64,000 nt of DNA, from contig NZ_CP152342.1 in the NCBI RefSeq assembly GCF_045291395.1, positions 4,402,001-4,466,000 on the forward strand, read 5' to 3'. This document shows, one piece after another, positions 15,098-23,242 of this stretch. The translations under genes were made by a program, and so were the position numbers. The notes below the pieces were generated by a model that saw only the letters and a program-made list of their open reading frames with translations, was not told where the DNA came from and did not search any database. How positions within the stretch are numbered: position 1 is the first letter of the stretch; the number at the start of each line of letters is the position of its first letter. This DNA comes from MR-S7 sp000400995 (GTDB taxonomy: Bacteria; Pseudomonadota; Gammaproteobacteria; Burkholderiales; Burkholderiaceae_C).

Positions 15098-16540
15098 ATG
15101 AACCCCTTGTGCATTGCTGCGGCCGCGGGCTTTGCCCTGGTAGCCCTGGCGGGCTGCGGCGGGAGCTCTAACGACACGGCACAGCCCCCCGCCCCCAGCC
15201 TCGCGGCCCCCACGAACTTCACCTACGAAGTGCAATTTCGGTGGACTGCCACACCAGGCGCCACCCGCTACGAGTTGCATGTCGACCCAGACGGTCCTGG
15301 CCCACTGCCTGAAACCAAGGTACCCGACAACAACGGCACCGGGACGGGTTTCAATTTCCAATCAAATGGTACGCAGGCGTTTACCGGATCCCTGTACTTT
15401 TACGATGGCAGCGTTGTTGCGCCTGACTTAGTTGGGAGAATCAATGCCACCTATCGGTTGCGTGCGTGCGATACCAAGGGATGTGGCGCCTACACAGCAC
15501 CCATCGTCAAGGAGTACAGCTACGAATTTCCATCAGGTCGAGTCCCAATCTTCCACTCGCAGTCCAAAGACGGCCTCACACTTGCCATCGGCCAGCCCAG
15601 TGGAGATGCAAATTCCGCCGTATTTGTTTTCACACGCAGCAGCAGCGCACAACCATGGCAGCAACACGCCCTGCTGCGTTCCGGCAATGCCTGGTTCGGA
15701 TATGGCCTGGCGCTGTCTGACGATGGCAACACCCTGGCCGTAGGTGAATCCATACGGCCCCAAGATAACCTTTCCCCTCGCGGGACACGTTCTTACATCT
15801 ATCAGCGCAGCGGCAGCACCTGGAACCAACAAGCCTCGCTAACACCCCACGATATCCCGTCGGCCTGCCAACAGCCATGCGAGATGGATCTCTCAACATT
15901 CGCACTGTCCGCTGACGGCAACTTGCTGGCTGAGTTGATAACTCTCTCCTCGCAAACCGCGGCCAAGTACATGAAAGTCGTCGCGATTCACGCTCGCGAC
16001 GGAGCGACTTGGTCTCAACGGGCCTTGTTCGATACAGGTGACAGAGACACTGTTCTCATGACGCTGGCCCGTGATGGCAAGACCTTGGCGGTGAACCAGG
16101 GTGCCACATACCGTGACAGGAGCATGCCGTCCTTCGCCCTGGTCTTCGCACAGCAAAGCAACGGTATCTGGAGCGAGCAAGCCCGCATTCCTGTTGGTAT
16201 TCATTACTTCTTGGACGTTGCAGCAGGTGCTTACAGCAGTATGCAGCTATCCGACGATGGCAGCACCCTTGCTGTCATGGCGCGAGATCTGCCAGATGAC
16301 CTCTCCGGGCGCGCTATCCATGCTGCCGATCTCTCGTGCGGCCCTCTGGTGGGAGAGGGGTCAGCGCATCGCTATTACATGGCATTGTTTGCACGCAGCG
16401 GCGCTACATGGCAGCGGCAAGCCGCTATCTCGCGCGGTTATCAAAGTAGCACCTCGTGGGCGTTGGCCCGCGATGGCAACACGCTGCTTTACGGCAATGA
16501 ACTGTTCACGCGCAACAACGGCACTTGGGCTTGCCCCTGA
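15098..16540 (+). CDS. Lipoprotein with repeated beta-propeller-like segments
   Basis: A predicted lipoprotein of 480 residues. The signal peptide ends in the lipobox LVALAGC, so the mature N-terminus would be lipidated. After a fibronectin-like segment (FRWTATPGATRYELHVDPDGPG), the body repeats a pattern of 'ALSDDGNTLAVGE / ALSADGNLLAEL / TLARDGKTLAVNQ / QLSDDGSTLAVMA', each followed by a Trp-x-QxA strand, like blades of a beta-propeller. Base composition is visibly less GC-rich than neighbouring genes, and it separates pssA from its chimeric fragment, so acquisition by transfer is plausible. ATG 15047 is an alternative start. Function unknown. Confidence 0.75.
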   Translation: MNPLCIAAAAGFALVALAGCGGSSNDTAQPPAPSLAAPTNFTYEVQFRWTATPGATRYELHVDPDGPGPLPETKVPDNNGTGTGFNFQSNGTQAFTGSLYFYDGSVVAPDLVGRINATYRLRACDTKGCGAYTAPIVKEYSYEFPSGRVPIFHSQSKDGLTLAIGQPSGDANSAVFVFTRSSSAQPWQQHALLRSGNAWFGYGLALSDDGNTLAVGESIRPQDNLSPRGTRSYIYQRSGSTWNQQASLTPHDIPSACQQPCEMDLSTFALSADGNLLAELITLSSQTAAKYMKVVAIHARDGATWSQRALFDTGDRDTVLMTLARDGKTLAVNQGATYRDRSMPSFALVFAQQSNGIWSEQARIPVGIHYFLDVAAGAYSSMQLSDDGSTLAVMARDLPDDLSGRAIHAADLSCGPLVGEGSAHRYYMALFARSGATWQRQAAISRGYQSSTSWALARDGNTLLYGNELFTRNNGTWACP

Positions 16541-16612
16541 TCGGCCACACCACTGATCCGCAAACATGCCGCCCTGCCCCGCGCCTGGCTGGGCGGCCTG
16601 CGGCTTTGGATG

Positions 16613-16661
16613 AAATGGCTGCTAGCGCTTATCCAGCAAGCGCAGACAGCTATTGTTTTCA
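16613..16661 (-). repeat. Dispersed hairpin repeat, copy 7 (terminator-like for pssA)
   Basis: Reverse copy: GCTAGCGCTTATCCAGCAAGCGCAGACAGCTATTG. On the minus strand it follows the pssA stop codon in terminator orientation, ending GCAGCCATTTC. Confidence 0.75.
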
Positions 16662-17282
16662 GAGCTTCGGTATCTTGATCCGGCTGATCATCAACGACCC
16701 CGACACCGCGAACAGCAGCACCAGCGGGTGCAGCGTGAAACCGCCGATCACCACCGTGCCCAGCCACAGGTGCTCGCGCACCGCGCCCATGGAGGCCGCC
16801 AGCGCCAACAGGCCCACGAGCACGATGGAGGTGGGGATGGGCGTGCCCTCGAAGTACTTGACCTTGCCCGACGGCCCCTCCGCCATCGCCTCGGCCGTGA
16901 TGTTGAAGCGCGCCAGGCGCGAGACGCCGCAGGCCACGAAGAAAGCGAGCACAATGCGGTCGTACAGCCCCTGCATGCCGCAGGCATAGGCGATGATGGC
17001 CGGCGCCACGCCGAAGGAGATCACGTCGGCCAGCGAATCCAGTTCGCGCCCCATGGCCGAGCTTTTCTGCCGCCAGCGCGCAACGCGGCCATCGAGCACG
17101 TCGAACACCAGCGCCGCCAGCACCAGCGCGCAGGCGAAGTACACGTGGCGCACGTCCGCCGTTTCCAGGTAGGTCATGGACGAGAACAGTGCCCCGACGC
17201 CGCACACGGCGTTGCCCAGTGTGAACCAGTCCGCGAGGTGGAACTCGCGGATCATCGAGAAGCGTTTGTGGGGTGATGCCAT
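16659..17282 (-). CDS. pssA: CDP-diacylglycerol--serine O-phosphatidyltransferase
   Basis: An integral membrane enzyme of 207 residues that makes phosphatidylserine from CDP-diacylglycerol and serine, the precursor of phosphatidylethanolamine. The CDP-alcohol phosphatidyltransferase motif is complete: DGRVARWRQKSSAMGRELDSLAD (first D at residue about 61) fits D-G-x2-A-R-x8-G-x3-D-x3-D. Several hydrophobic segments follow (IVLVGLLALAASM, TLHPLVLLFAVSG). The C-terminal 20 residues recur in the chimeric mini-ORF at 14650. It lies downstream of a decayed hydratase gene. Confidence 0.92.
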   Translation of the reverse strand: MASPHKRFSMIREFHLADWFTLGNAVCGVGALFSSMTYLETADVRHVYFACALVLAALVFDVLDGRVARWRQKSSAMGRELDSLADVISFGVAPAIIAYACGMQGLYDRIVLAFFVACGVSRLARFNITAEAMAEGPSGKVKYFEGTPIPTSIVLVGLLALAASMGAVREHLWLGTVVIGGFTLHPLVLLFAVSGSLMISRIKIPKL

Positions 17283-17315
17283 GGGGCGATTATCGAACGC
17301 TCCGGCCCCCGCGTC

Positions 17316-17690
17316 TCACTGGAAGCGCGGCGCGCGCTTTTCGATGAAGGCGGTGACGGCCTCGCGGTGGTCGGCCGTCTTGTGGGCGAGGGCCTGGTAG
17401 CCTGCGGACAGCTCCAGCAGCGATTCCAGCGTGGCGAGCTGGCCCTCGCGCAGCAGGCGCTTGGTCATGCGCATCACGGCGCCGGGGTTGGCGGCGATTT
17501 TTTCGGCCAGCGCGCGGGCCGTGGGCAGCAGCTGATCGGCGGGCACCACGCGGATGACCAGGCCCGCAGGCCAGCGCATCCAGCGCATTGATGGCCTCGC
17601 CGGTGAAGGCCATTTCGGAGACCTTGGCCATGCCCACGGCGCGCGGCAATAGCCAGGCCGATGTCCGCGCGCACGAAGCAACGGCACATG
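17316..17690 (-). pseudogene. Enoyl-CoA hydratase/isomerase remnant
   Basis: A broken crotonase-family gene, paralogous to 18913 and 41048. Only the C-terminal half is left. One frame encodes LLPRAVGMAKVSEMAFTGEA (about 17590-17650). After an extra base near 17570 the next frame encodes GLVIRVVPADQLLPTARALA through KRLLREGQLATLESLLELSA to the end EKRAPRF. Upstream, FVRADIGL survives but the PGDGG loop is gone. With at least two lesions and no N-terminal half, this is a genuine pseudogene rather than a single sequencing error. Confidence 0.85.
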
Positions 17691-17726
17691 AGCCGATACC
17701 AGCGTAGCGCGACCCATGAGTTCCGT

Positions 17727-18707
17727 TTATTCCTTGGGCAGCGTCCGCGCGATCGGCTCGTAGGATTTTTGTGCCTGTTCGACTGCCTTGGCCCATTCGG
17801 CGCCACCGAGGAAGGACAGGAAAGGCGCATCGTTGCGAGCCGTCTTGACGTACTCGGGATCCTTGAGGGCGGCTTCAATGGCTTTCTCGAGCCGGGCGCG
17901 AATCGCGGCCGGAACGCCGTTAGGCGCGGCGATGCCGCGCTCGGCCGTCATCTCAACCGGAAATCCCATCTCGAACGTGGTCGGCGTGCTGGCGATGCGC
18001 TGCACCTTGTCCTTGGTGAACTGGGCCAGCAGACGTACGGGCGTGGCTTCGTTTTCGGGATCCGGCACCTCCGAAGCGGCCAGGAACGCGATGTCGAGCG
18101 TGCTGGTCGTGAGGGCGGCCTTCTGCTGCGCCGAGCCGTTGAACGGGATGGAGTTGAACTTCACGCTGGCGGCGTTTTCCAGTTGGGCCATCGCCAGGTG
18201 TCCGTTGGTGCCCAGGCCGTTGTGGCCGGCCGAATAGGACGACGGAGCGGTTTTCAGCTGGCTCACGACCTGCCGCAGGTCGGTCAGCTTGCTGTCCTTG
18301 CGCGTCACCATGATCGTGGGGTCGCTGACGAGGCGCGCGACCAGGGTCAGATCCTTGGTTGTGTACGACGACTTGCGGTACATCGGTACGAAAAAATAGC
18401 CCGGCAGATTGACCACCACCAGGGAGTAGCCGTCCGGCTTGGCCCGCATCACCGAATTGATGGCGATCTCGCCCGATGCTCCCGGCCGGTTCTGAATGAC
18501 GAAGGAGGCGTTGTCGCCGAGATGCTTGGCGATGAAGGGCGCCAGATTGCGCACCATCACATCGGTGGTGCCGCCGGCGGCGAACCCGACGGTGATGCTG
18601 ATCGGCGCGTCCGAGGGCCAGGCGGCGTGCGCCGGCGCGGCCGCGAGGCCGGTCAGAAGGGCCGCGGCGGCCGCGAGGATCGAGCGATGGATGGAGGTGC
18701 TGAACAT
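17727..18707 (-). CDS. Bug/TctC-family periplasmic substrate-binding protein
   Basis: A 326-residue tripartite-tricarboxylate-type receptor that would bind an organic acid in the periplasm. The signal peptide ends APAHAAW. Family segments are ISITVGFAAGGTTDVMVRNLA (substrate-anchoring loop), NRPGASGEIAINSV, DGYSLVVV and TTFEMGF. ATG 18707 has a GGAGAC site; the frame extends upstream through the AT-rich promoter region but that extension is unlikely to be translated. It is divergent from the hydratase at 18913, first gene of CoA cluster A. No TctA/TctB partner is nearby. Ligand unknown. Confidence 0.85.
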   Translation of the reverse strand: MFSTSIHRSILAAAAALLTGLAAAPAHAAWPSDAPISITVGFAAGGTTDVMVRNLAPFIAKHLGDNASFVIQNRPGASGEIAINSVMRAKPDGYSLVVVNLPGYFFVPMYRKSSYTTKDLTLVARLVSDPTIMVTRKDSKLTDLRQVVSQLKTAPSSYSAGHNGLGTNGHLAMAQLENAASVKFNSIPFNGSAQQKAALTTSTLDIAFLAASEVPDPENEATPVRLLAQFTKDKVQRIASTPTTFEMGFPVEMTAERGIAAPNGVPAAIRARLEKAIEAALKDPEYVKTARNDAPFLSFLGGAEWAKAVEQAQKSYEPIARTLPKE

Positions 18708-18912
18708 CACGATGTCTCCGAAGTTGTCATAGGGGCGCCGAATCTTGAATCGATCCACAAAGTAGCGAAAGCGATATTTATTCAATAGAAGACAGTCGTT
18801 TTTAGACACTTATGATTATTCAAAAAACGACTTTTAAAGTATTCATAAATATCACTTTTCAGACTGATTCAGGCTTCCTACACTGCGCCCCAGAAGACAA
18901 CAAGGAGCGTCA
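18708..18912. promoter_or_regulatory. AT-rich divergent promoter region with coaxial inverted repeats
   Basis: This spacer between the divergent Bug and hydratase genes is much richer in A+T than the surrounding DNA. Two inverted repeats share one centre at 18813. The inner arms are AGTCGTTTTT (18794-18803) and AAAAACGACT (18823-18832), perfect over 10 bases. The outer arms are AAAGCGATATTTAT (18768-18781) and ATAAATATCACTTT (18845-18858), matching at 13 of 14. The centre lies within 3 bases of the midpoint between the two start codons. It is probably an operator or mirrored promoter pair; the LysR protein at 23243 is a candidate regulator. Confidence 0.65.
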
Positions 18913-19713
18913 ATGAGCGGATTTCTGAGCATCGACAGGATGGACGGGGTGGTGGTGGCCACCATGAATCGGCCCGACGAGCGCAACGCGCTGACCGAGG
19001 AGCACCAGATGCTCGAATTCGTCGAGCTGTGCGCGCAGATTCGGCGCGATCCGGGCGTGACGGCACTGGTGCTGACCGGCGCGGGCTCGGCCTTTTCCGC
19101 CGGCGGCAATCTCAAGAACATGCGGGACAAGAAGGGCTTTTCCGCCGGCTCTCCCGCCGACATCCGCGACGCCTACCGCAACGGCATCCAGCAGATCCCG
19201 CTGGCGCTGTACGAAGTGGACGTGCCGACCATCGCCGCGGTGAACGGCCCGGCCATCGGCGCCGGTCTGGATCTGGCGTGCATGTGCGACATTCGCCTCG
19301 CGTCCGAGCGGGCCACCTTCGCCAGCAGTTTCGTCAAGCTGGGCATCGTGCCGGGCGACGGCGGGGCCTGGCTGCTGGCGCGCACCATCGGCCAGCCGAA
19401 GGCGATGGAAATGATGCTGACCGGCGACACCTTCGACGCCGCCCGTGCGCTGGCGCTGGGGCTGGTCTCGCGCGTGATCCCACCGGAGGAACTGATGCCG
19501 CAGGCGCTCGATCTGGCGGCGCGTATCAGCGCCAATCCGTCGCGCACGGTGCGCCTCACCAAGCGGCTGCTGCGCGAGAGTGACTCCGTGTCGCTGGCTT
19601 CGTCGCTGGAGATGGCGGCGGCCTACCAGGCGCTGGCGCACTACACCTCGGACCACGACGAAGCGGTACGGGCGTTCCTGGAAAAGCGCAAGCCCATGTT
19701 CACGGGCCGTTGA
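18913..19713 (+). CDS. Enoyl-CoA hydratase/isomerase family protein
   Basis: A crotonase-fold enzyme of 266 residues acting on an acyl-CoA in the cytoplasm. It has the oxyanion-hole regions LTGAGSAFSAGGNLKNM and AAVNGPAIGAGLDLACMCDIRLA and the loop GIVPGDGGAWLLARTIG. Judged by eye, the two glutamates of classical 2-enoyl-CoA hydratases correspond here to Asp and Phe, while an Asp lies in PGDGG, so the exact reaction (hydratase, isomerase or hydrolase) is uncertain. A GGAG site precedes ATG 18913. First gene of an operon with two acyl-CoA dehydrogenases and a CoA transferase. Confidence 0.85.
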   Translation: MSGFLSIDRMDGVVVATMNRPDERNALTEEHQMLEFVELCAQIRRDPGVTALVLTGAGSAFSAGGNLKNMRDKKGFSAGSPADIRDAYRNGIQQIPLALYEVDVPTIAAVNGPAIGAGLDLACMCDIRLASERATFASSFVKLGIVPGDGGAWLLARTIGQPKAMEMMLTGDTFDAARALALGLVSRVIPPEELMPQALDLAARISANPSRTVRLTKRLLRESDSVSLASSLEMAAAYQALAHYTSDHDEAVRAFLEKRKPMFTGR

Positions 19714-19722
19714 GGAGAGGCG

Positions 19723-20864
19723 ATGTTCGAGTTCAATCAACCGCCGGACCTCTCGGTCTGCGAGCCCACGCGGCAGCGGGTGCGGGCATTTCTCGCCGCC
19801 GAGGTGGAGCGGGGCAGCTTCAAGCCCTGGGAAGTGACGTGGACCACCTTCGACCGCGGCTTCAGCCGCCGTGCCGGGACCGCGGGTCTGATCGGCATGA
19901 CCTGGCCGCGCGCCTATGGCGGGCAGGAAGCCACGGCGCTGGAGCGCTATGTGGTGGTGGAGGAGATGCTGGCCGCTGGTGCGCCTTGCGGCGCGCACTG
20001 GATCGCCGACCGGCAGTCCGGCCCGCAGATTCTCCGGCATGGGTCGGAGCGCGCCAAACAGGACATCCTTCCACGCATCGCACGCGGCGAGTGCGCCTTC
20101 GGCATCGGCATGAGCGAGCCCGACTCGGGCTCCGACCTGGCCGCGGTGCGCACCAGGGCTACCCGGGTCGAGGGGGCTGGCGCATCAACGGCACCAAGGT
20201 GTGGACGACCAATGCCCACCAGGTGGACTACCTCATCACCCTGGTGCGCACGGCCGAGCCGGGCGTCGGCAAGCACGAGGGGCTGACGCAGATGATCACG
20301 GCCACCGGCCAGCCCGGCATCACCGTGCGGCCGATCCGGGACCTGTCGGGGCATCATGAATTCAACGAGGTGCACTTCGAGGACTACTTCGTTCCTGACG
20401 ACATGCTGATGGGCGAGCCCGGTTCCGGCTGGCGCATGGTGACCGCCGAGCTGGCCTACGAACGCAGCGGCCCGGACCGGTTCCTGAGCGCGTGGCAACT
20501 GCTGGCCGCCCTGGTGGATGCCGTCGGCCACGAGCCCGACGCACAGCAGGCCGTACAGATCGGGCGCCTGGTGGCGCACGCAGCGACGCTGCGGCGCATG
20601 TCCACCGGCATCGCCGGCCTGCTGGAGCGGGGCGCAAACCCCCAGGTGGAAGCAGCGCTGGTGAAGCACGTGGGCACGGGCTTCGAGCGCGAGATTCCAG
20701 AAATCGCCCGCTTGCTGGTGAATGCCGGCCAGCAGGGCGAGGCCGGGCAGCGTTTCGCCGACGCGCTGCGGCACGTGACGCTGGCCGCTCCCAGCTTCAC
20801 CTTGCGCGGTGGCACGCGCGAAATTCTGCGTGGCGTGATCGCGCGAGGGATGGGGCTGCGATGA
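19723..20864 (+). pseudogene. Acyl-CoA dehydrogenase, alpha-type, apparent frameshift
   Basis: Restoring one G gives a 380-residue acyl-CoA dehydrogenase, a normal length. The first frame holds GLIGMTWPRAYGGQEATALE and FGIGMSEPDSGSDLAAVRTRA (FAD/substrate region). At the G5 run 20172-20176 the frame changes and continues WRINGTKVWTTNAHQVDYLI through TLRGGTREILRGVIA. A G6 would read VEGGWRINGTKVW. Everything else looks intact, so either a very recent mutation or a homopolymer undercall. It oxidises an acyl-CoA at the alpha-beta bond using FAD. It starts 9 bases after the hydratase and overlaps the next dehydrogenase by ATGA, suggesting a heteromeric pair. Confidence 0.82.
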
Positions 20865-21952
20865 GCGAACGAGACGAACTCACGGCGATGGTGAACGAGC
20901 AGGCGGAGCGGCAGTTCCGCGAGCTCCTGACGCCCGAGGCCATGGAGCAGGCCAGCACCGGCCAATGGCTGCCGACCCTGTGGCAGCAGATGGAGGACGC
21001 CGGCTGGCCGTCGGCACTGGTCGCGGAGGCGCAGGGCGGTGTCGGCCTGCCTTCGAGCGCCGCGTTCGACGTCGTCCGCCTGAGCGGGCATTGGGGCGTT
21101 CCTCTGCCGCTGGCCGAAACCATGGCGGGTCGCGGACTCTGGACGGCGGTCGGGGGCGATCCGGACTTGGTGGCGGATCGGCCGGTGCTCCTGGGTGTAG
21201 GCGCGCAGGCACGTGCGCCTGCGCTGCGGCTCGATGGCGAGTCCTCCCTGACTGGCGAGACAGGTTCCGTGACTTTCGGCGACGCGCCTGGCGCCCTGCT
21301 GCTGGTGCAGGCCCATATGCGCGACGATGCCCATGCGCTCGTGCTGCTGGACGTGCAGAAGCTCGCGCCGCGTTCGGTGCGCGCCCTGTCGTTCGAGGCG
21401 CAATGCGCATTCAGCCTGGGCAGCGTTCCGGTTCCGACAGACTATTGCCAGCCATGGGACGTGCGCGATCCGCGCGCGCTTCAGGCCGTGGGTGCCGTGC
21501 TGCGATCGGTGCAGATGGTGGGCGCCATGCAGCGCTGCCTGGCGCTGGGGCTGCAATACGCGCAAGAGCGGGTGCAGTTCGGCCGGCCGATCTCGCGCTT
21601 CACGCCCGTGCAGGACATGTTGGTGGAAGCCGCAGCGGAAGTCTCCGCCGCCGTCAATGCCGCCAGCCTGGCGGTGGACCATTGGCGGCCGGCGCCGACG
21701 CCCGAAGGCGTGTTCTCCGCCGCCGTGGCCAAGTCCCGCTGCGGCGAGGCTGCCGGCAAGGTGGCCGCGTTCATCCACCAGGTGCACGGCGCCATGGGGT
21801 TCACGCAGGAGCATGTGCTGCACCAGTTCACGCGCCGCCTCTGGGCCTGGCGCGACGAATTCGGCACGGAGGCGTACTGGAACCACCAGATCGGCACGCG
21901 CGTCTGCGCAGCCGACGGGCACAGCCTGTGGCCCATGCTCACGGCCCTTTGA
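20861..21952 (+). CDS. Acyl-CoA dehydrogenase, second subunit
   Basis: A 363-residue acyl-CoA dehydrogenase homologue, more divergent than its neighbour. Recognisable parts are AGWPSALVAEAQGGVGLPS, a short beta domain, RVQFGRPISRFTPVQDML and HQVHGAMGFTQEHVLHQFTRRLWAWRDEFG. Adjacent pairs of unequal acyl-CoA dehydrogenases often form mixed tetramers in which only one subunit holds a complete FAD site, and the ATGA overlap (20861-20864) favours coupled synthesis here. Substrate is unknown; the adjacent CoA transferase suggests a CoA ester formed from an imported acid. Confidence 0.85.
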   Translation: MSERDELTAMVNEQAERQFRELLTPEAMEQASTGQWLPTLWQQMEDAGWPSALVAEAQGGVGLPSSAAFDVVRLSGHWGVPLPLAETMAGRGLWTAVGGDPDLVADRPVLLGVGAQARAPALRLDGESSLTGETGSVTFGDAPGALLLVQAHMRDDAHALVLLDVQKLAPRSVRALSFEAQCAFSLGSVPVPTDYCQPWDVRDPRALQAVGAVLRSVQMVGAMQRCLALGLQYAQERVQFGRPISRFTPVQDMLVEAAAEVSAAVNAASLAVDHWRPAPTPEGVFSAAVAKSRCGEAAGKVAAFIHQVHGAMGFTQEHVLHQFTRRLWAWRDEFGTEAYWNHQIGTRVCAADGHSLWPMLTAL

Positions 21953-21963
21953 CATCCGACCCC

Positions 21964-23193
21964 ATGAAGACCGACCCTTCCTCCTTCAAGAACGGCCCCT
22001 TGCAGGGCGTGCGCATCATCGACGCGACCACGGTCGTCCTCGGGCCCTACGCGACCCGCATCCTGGCAGACATGGGCGCCGAGGTGATCAAGATCGAAAC
22101 CTCGTCGGGCGACCAGACCCGCCACTACAAGCCGCTGCGCCACGAGGGCATGGCGGGCTACTTCATCAATCTGAACCGCAACAAGCGCAGCGTCTCGCTG
22201 GACCTGAAGTCCCCCGAGGGCATGGAGGTGCTCAAGCGCCTGCTGAAGGGCGCCAACGCCTTCATCCACAACATGCGGCAGCAGGCGGCGGACCGCCTGG
22301 GCCTGGGCTACGAAGCGGTGCGCGCCGTCAACCCCGACATCGTGTACTGCTCCGCGGTGGGCTTCGGCTCGGCGGGCCCGTACTCGGGCCGGGCGGCGTA
22401 CGACGACGTCATCCAGGCCGGCTCCGGCATCGCCGGGCTGTTCGCCCAGGTCCACGGCCAGCCCATGTTCGCACCCACCGTGCTGTGCGACAAGATCACC
22501 GGCCACACAGTGGCCTACGCGGTGGTCGCAGCATTGCTGCAACAGGCCAAGGGCGGCGGCGGCCAGGCGGTCGAGGTGCCGATGCTGGAAACCTCGGCGG
22601 AATTCGCGCTGGTCGAGCACCTGCACGCCGCCACCTTCGAGCCACCGCTTGGGGAGATCGGTTTCAAGCGCGTCATGAGCAAGTTTCGCAAGCCCTACCG
22701 CACGCGCGACGGCTTCATGTGTATCCTGCCGTATTCCGATAGCAACTGGACCGATTTCTTCCGCTTCACCGGGCGCACCGAACTGCTGGACGACGAGCGC
22801 TTCCGCGTGCTGGCAGACCGGGTGCAGCACATCGACGAACTCTATGCCGTGGTCGAGAAAGAGGCGCCGCGCTTCACCAACGCCGAGTGGGAGGCTTTCT
22901 GCAACCGCGTGAGCATCCCCTGCATGCCCGTGCGCGACCTGGAGGGCGTCCTGCAAGACGAGCATTTGCAGGCGGTGGGGATGTTCCAGCCCGCCACGCA
23001 CCCGACCGAAGGCGACTACCGAGTAGTGCGCAGTCCTGTGCAGTTCGCCGAGCCGTTCCGGCTGCGCCACCACGCGCCGCGATTGGGGCAGGATACGATC
23101 AACGTGATGCGGGATGCGGGTTACTCGGACGCCGAGATCGACAGCCTCGTGGCCAAAGGAGCCGTGCTCGCGGCGCCGCCGGTGGCCGAATGA
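21964..23193 (+). CDS. CaiB/BaiF family CoA transferase (cluster A)
   Basis: A class III CoA transferase of 409 residues that moves CoA between carboxylic acids. The N-terminal core GVRIIDATTVVLGPYATRILADMGAEVIKIE, the NRNKRSVSLDLKSPEG segment and SGRAAYDDVIQAGSGIAGLF are typical. The residue following SGRAAYD is the usual catalytic Asp. It begins 11 bases after the second dehydrogenase and would activate the pathway substrate. The C-terminus is complete. Confidence 0.88.
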   Translation: MKTDPSSFKNGPLQGVRIIDATTVVLGPYATRILADMGAEVIKIETSSGDQTRHYKPLRHEGMAGYFINLNRNKRSVSLDLKSPEGMEVLKRLLKGANAFIHNMRQQAADRLGLGYEAVRAVNPDIVYCSAVGFGSAGPYSGRAAYDDVIQAGSGIAGLFAQVHGQPMFAPTVLCDKITGHTVAYAVVAALLQQAKGGGGQAVEVPMLETSAEFALVEHLHAATFEPPLGEIGFKRVMSKFRKPYRTRDGFMCILPYSDSNWTDFFRFTGRTELLDDERFRVLADRVQHIDELYAVVEKEAPRFTNAEWEAFCNRVSIPCMPVRDLEGVLQDEHLQAVGMFQPATHPTEGDYRVVRSPVQFAEPFRLRHHAPRLGQDTINVMRDAGYSDAEIDSLVAKGAVLAAPPVAE

Positions 23194-23242
23194 AGGGCCG
23201 GGCCTGCCCCGCCATTGGAGCTGTAGCGCGAGGCCACCCCAC

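Noticed and set aside
16621..16640. DnaA box-like TTATCCAGC in repeat copies at 16613, 38827 and 62684
   Set aside because: It is the loop of the hairpin repeat, differs from the TTATCCACA consensus, and is replaced by unrelated bases in other copies.
20150..20200. Programmed ribosomal frameshift in the acyl-CoA dehydrogenase
   Set aside because: No slippery heptamer plus pseudoknot is evident, such enzymes are not known to use frameshifting, and a single missing G explains it.
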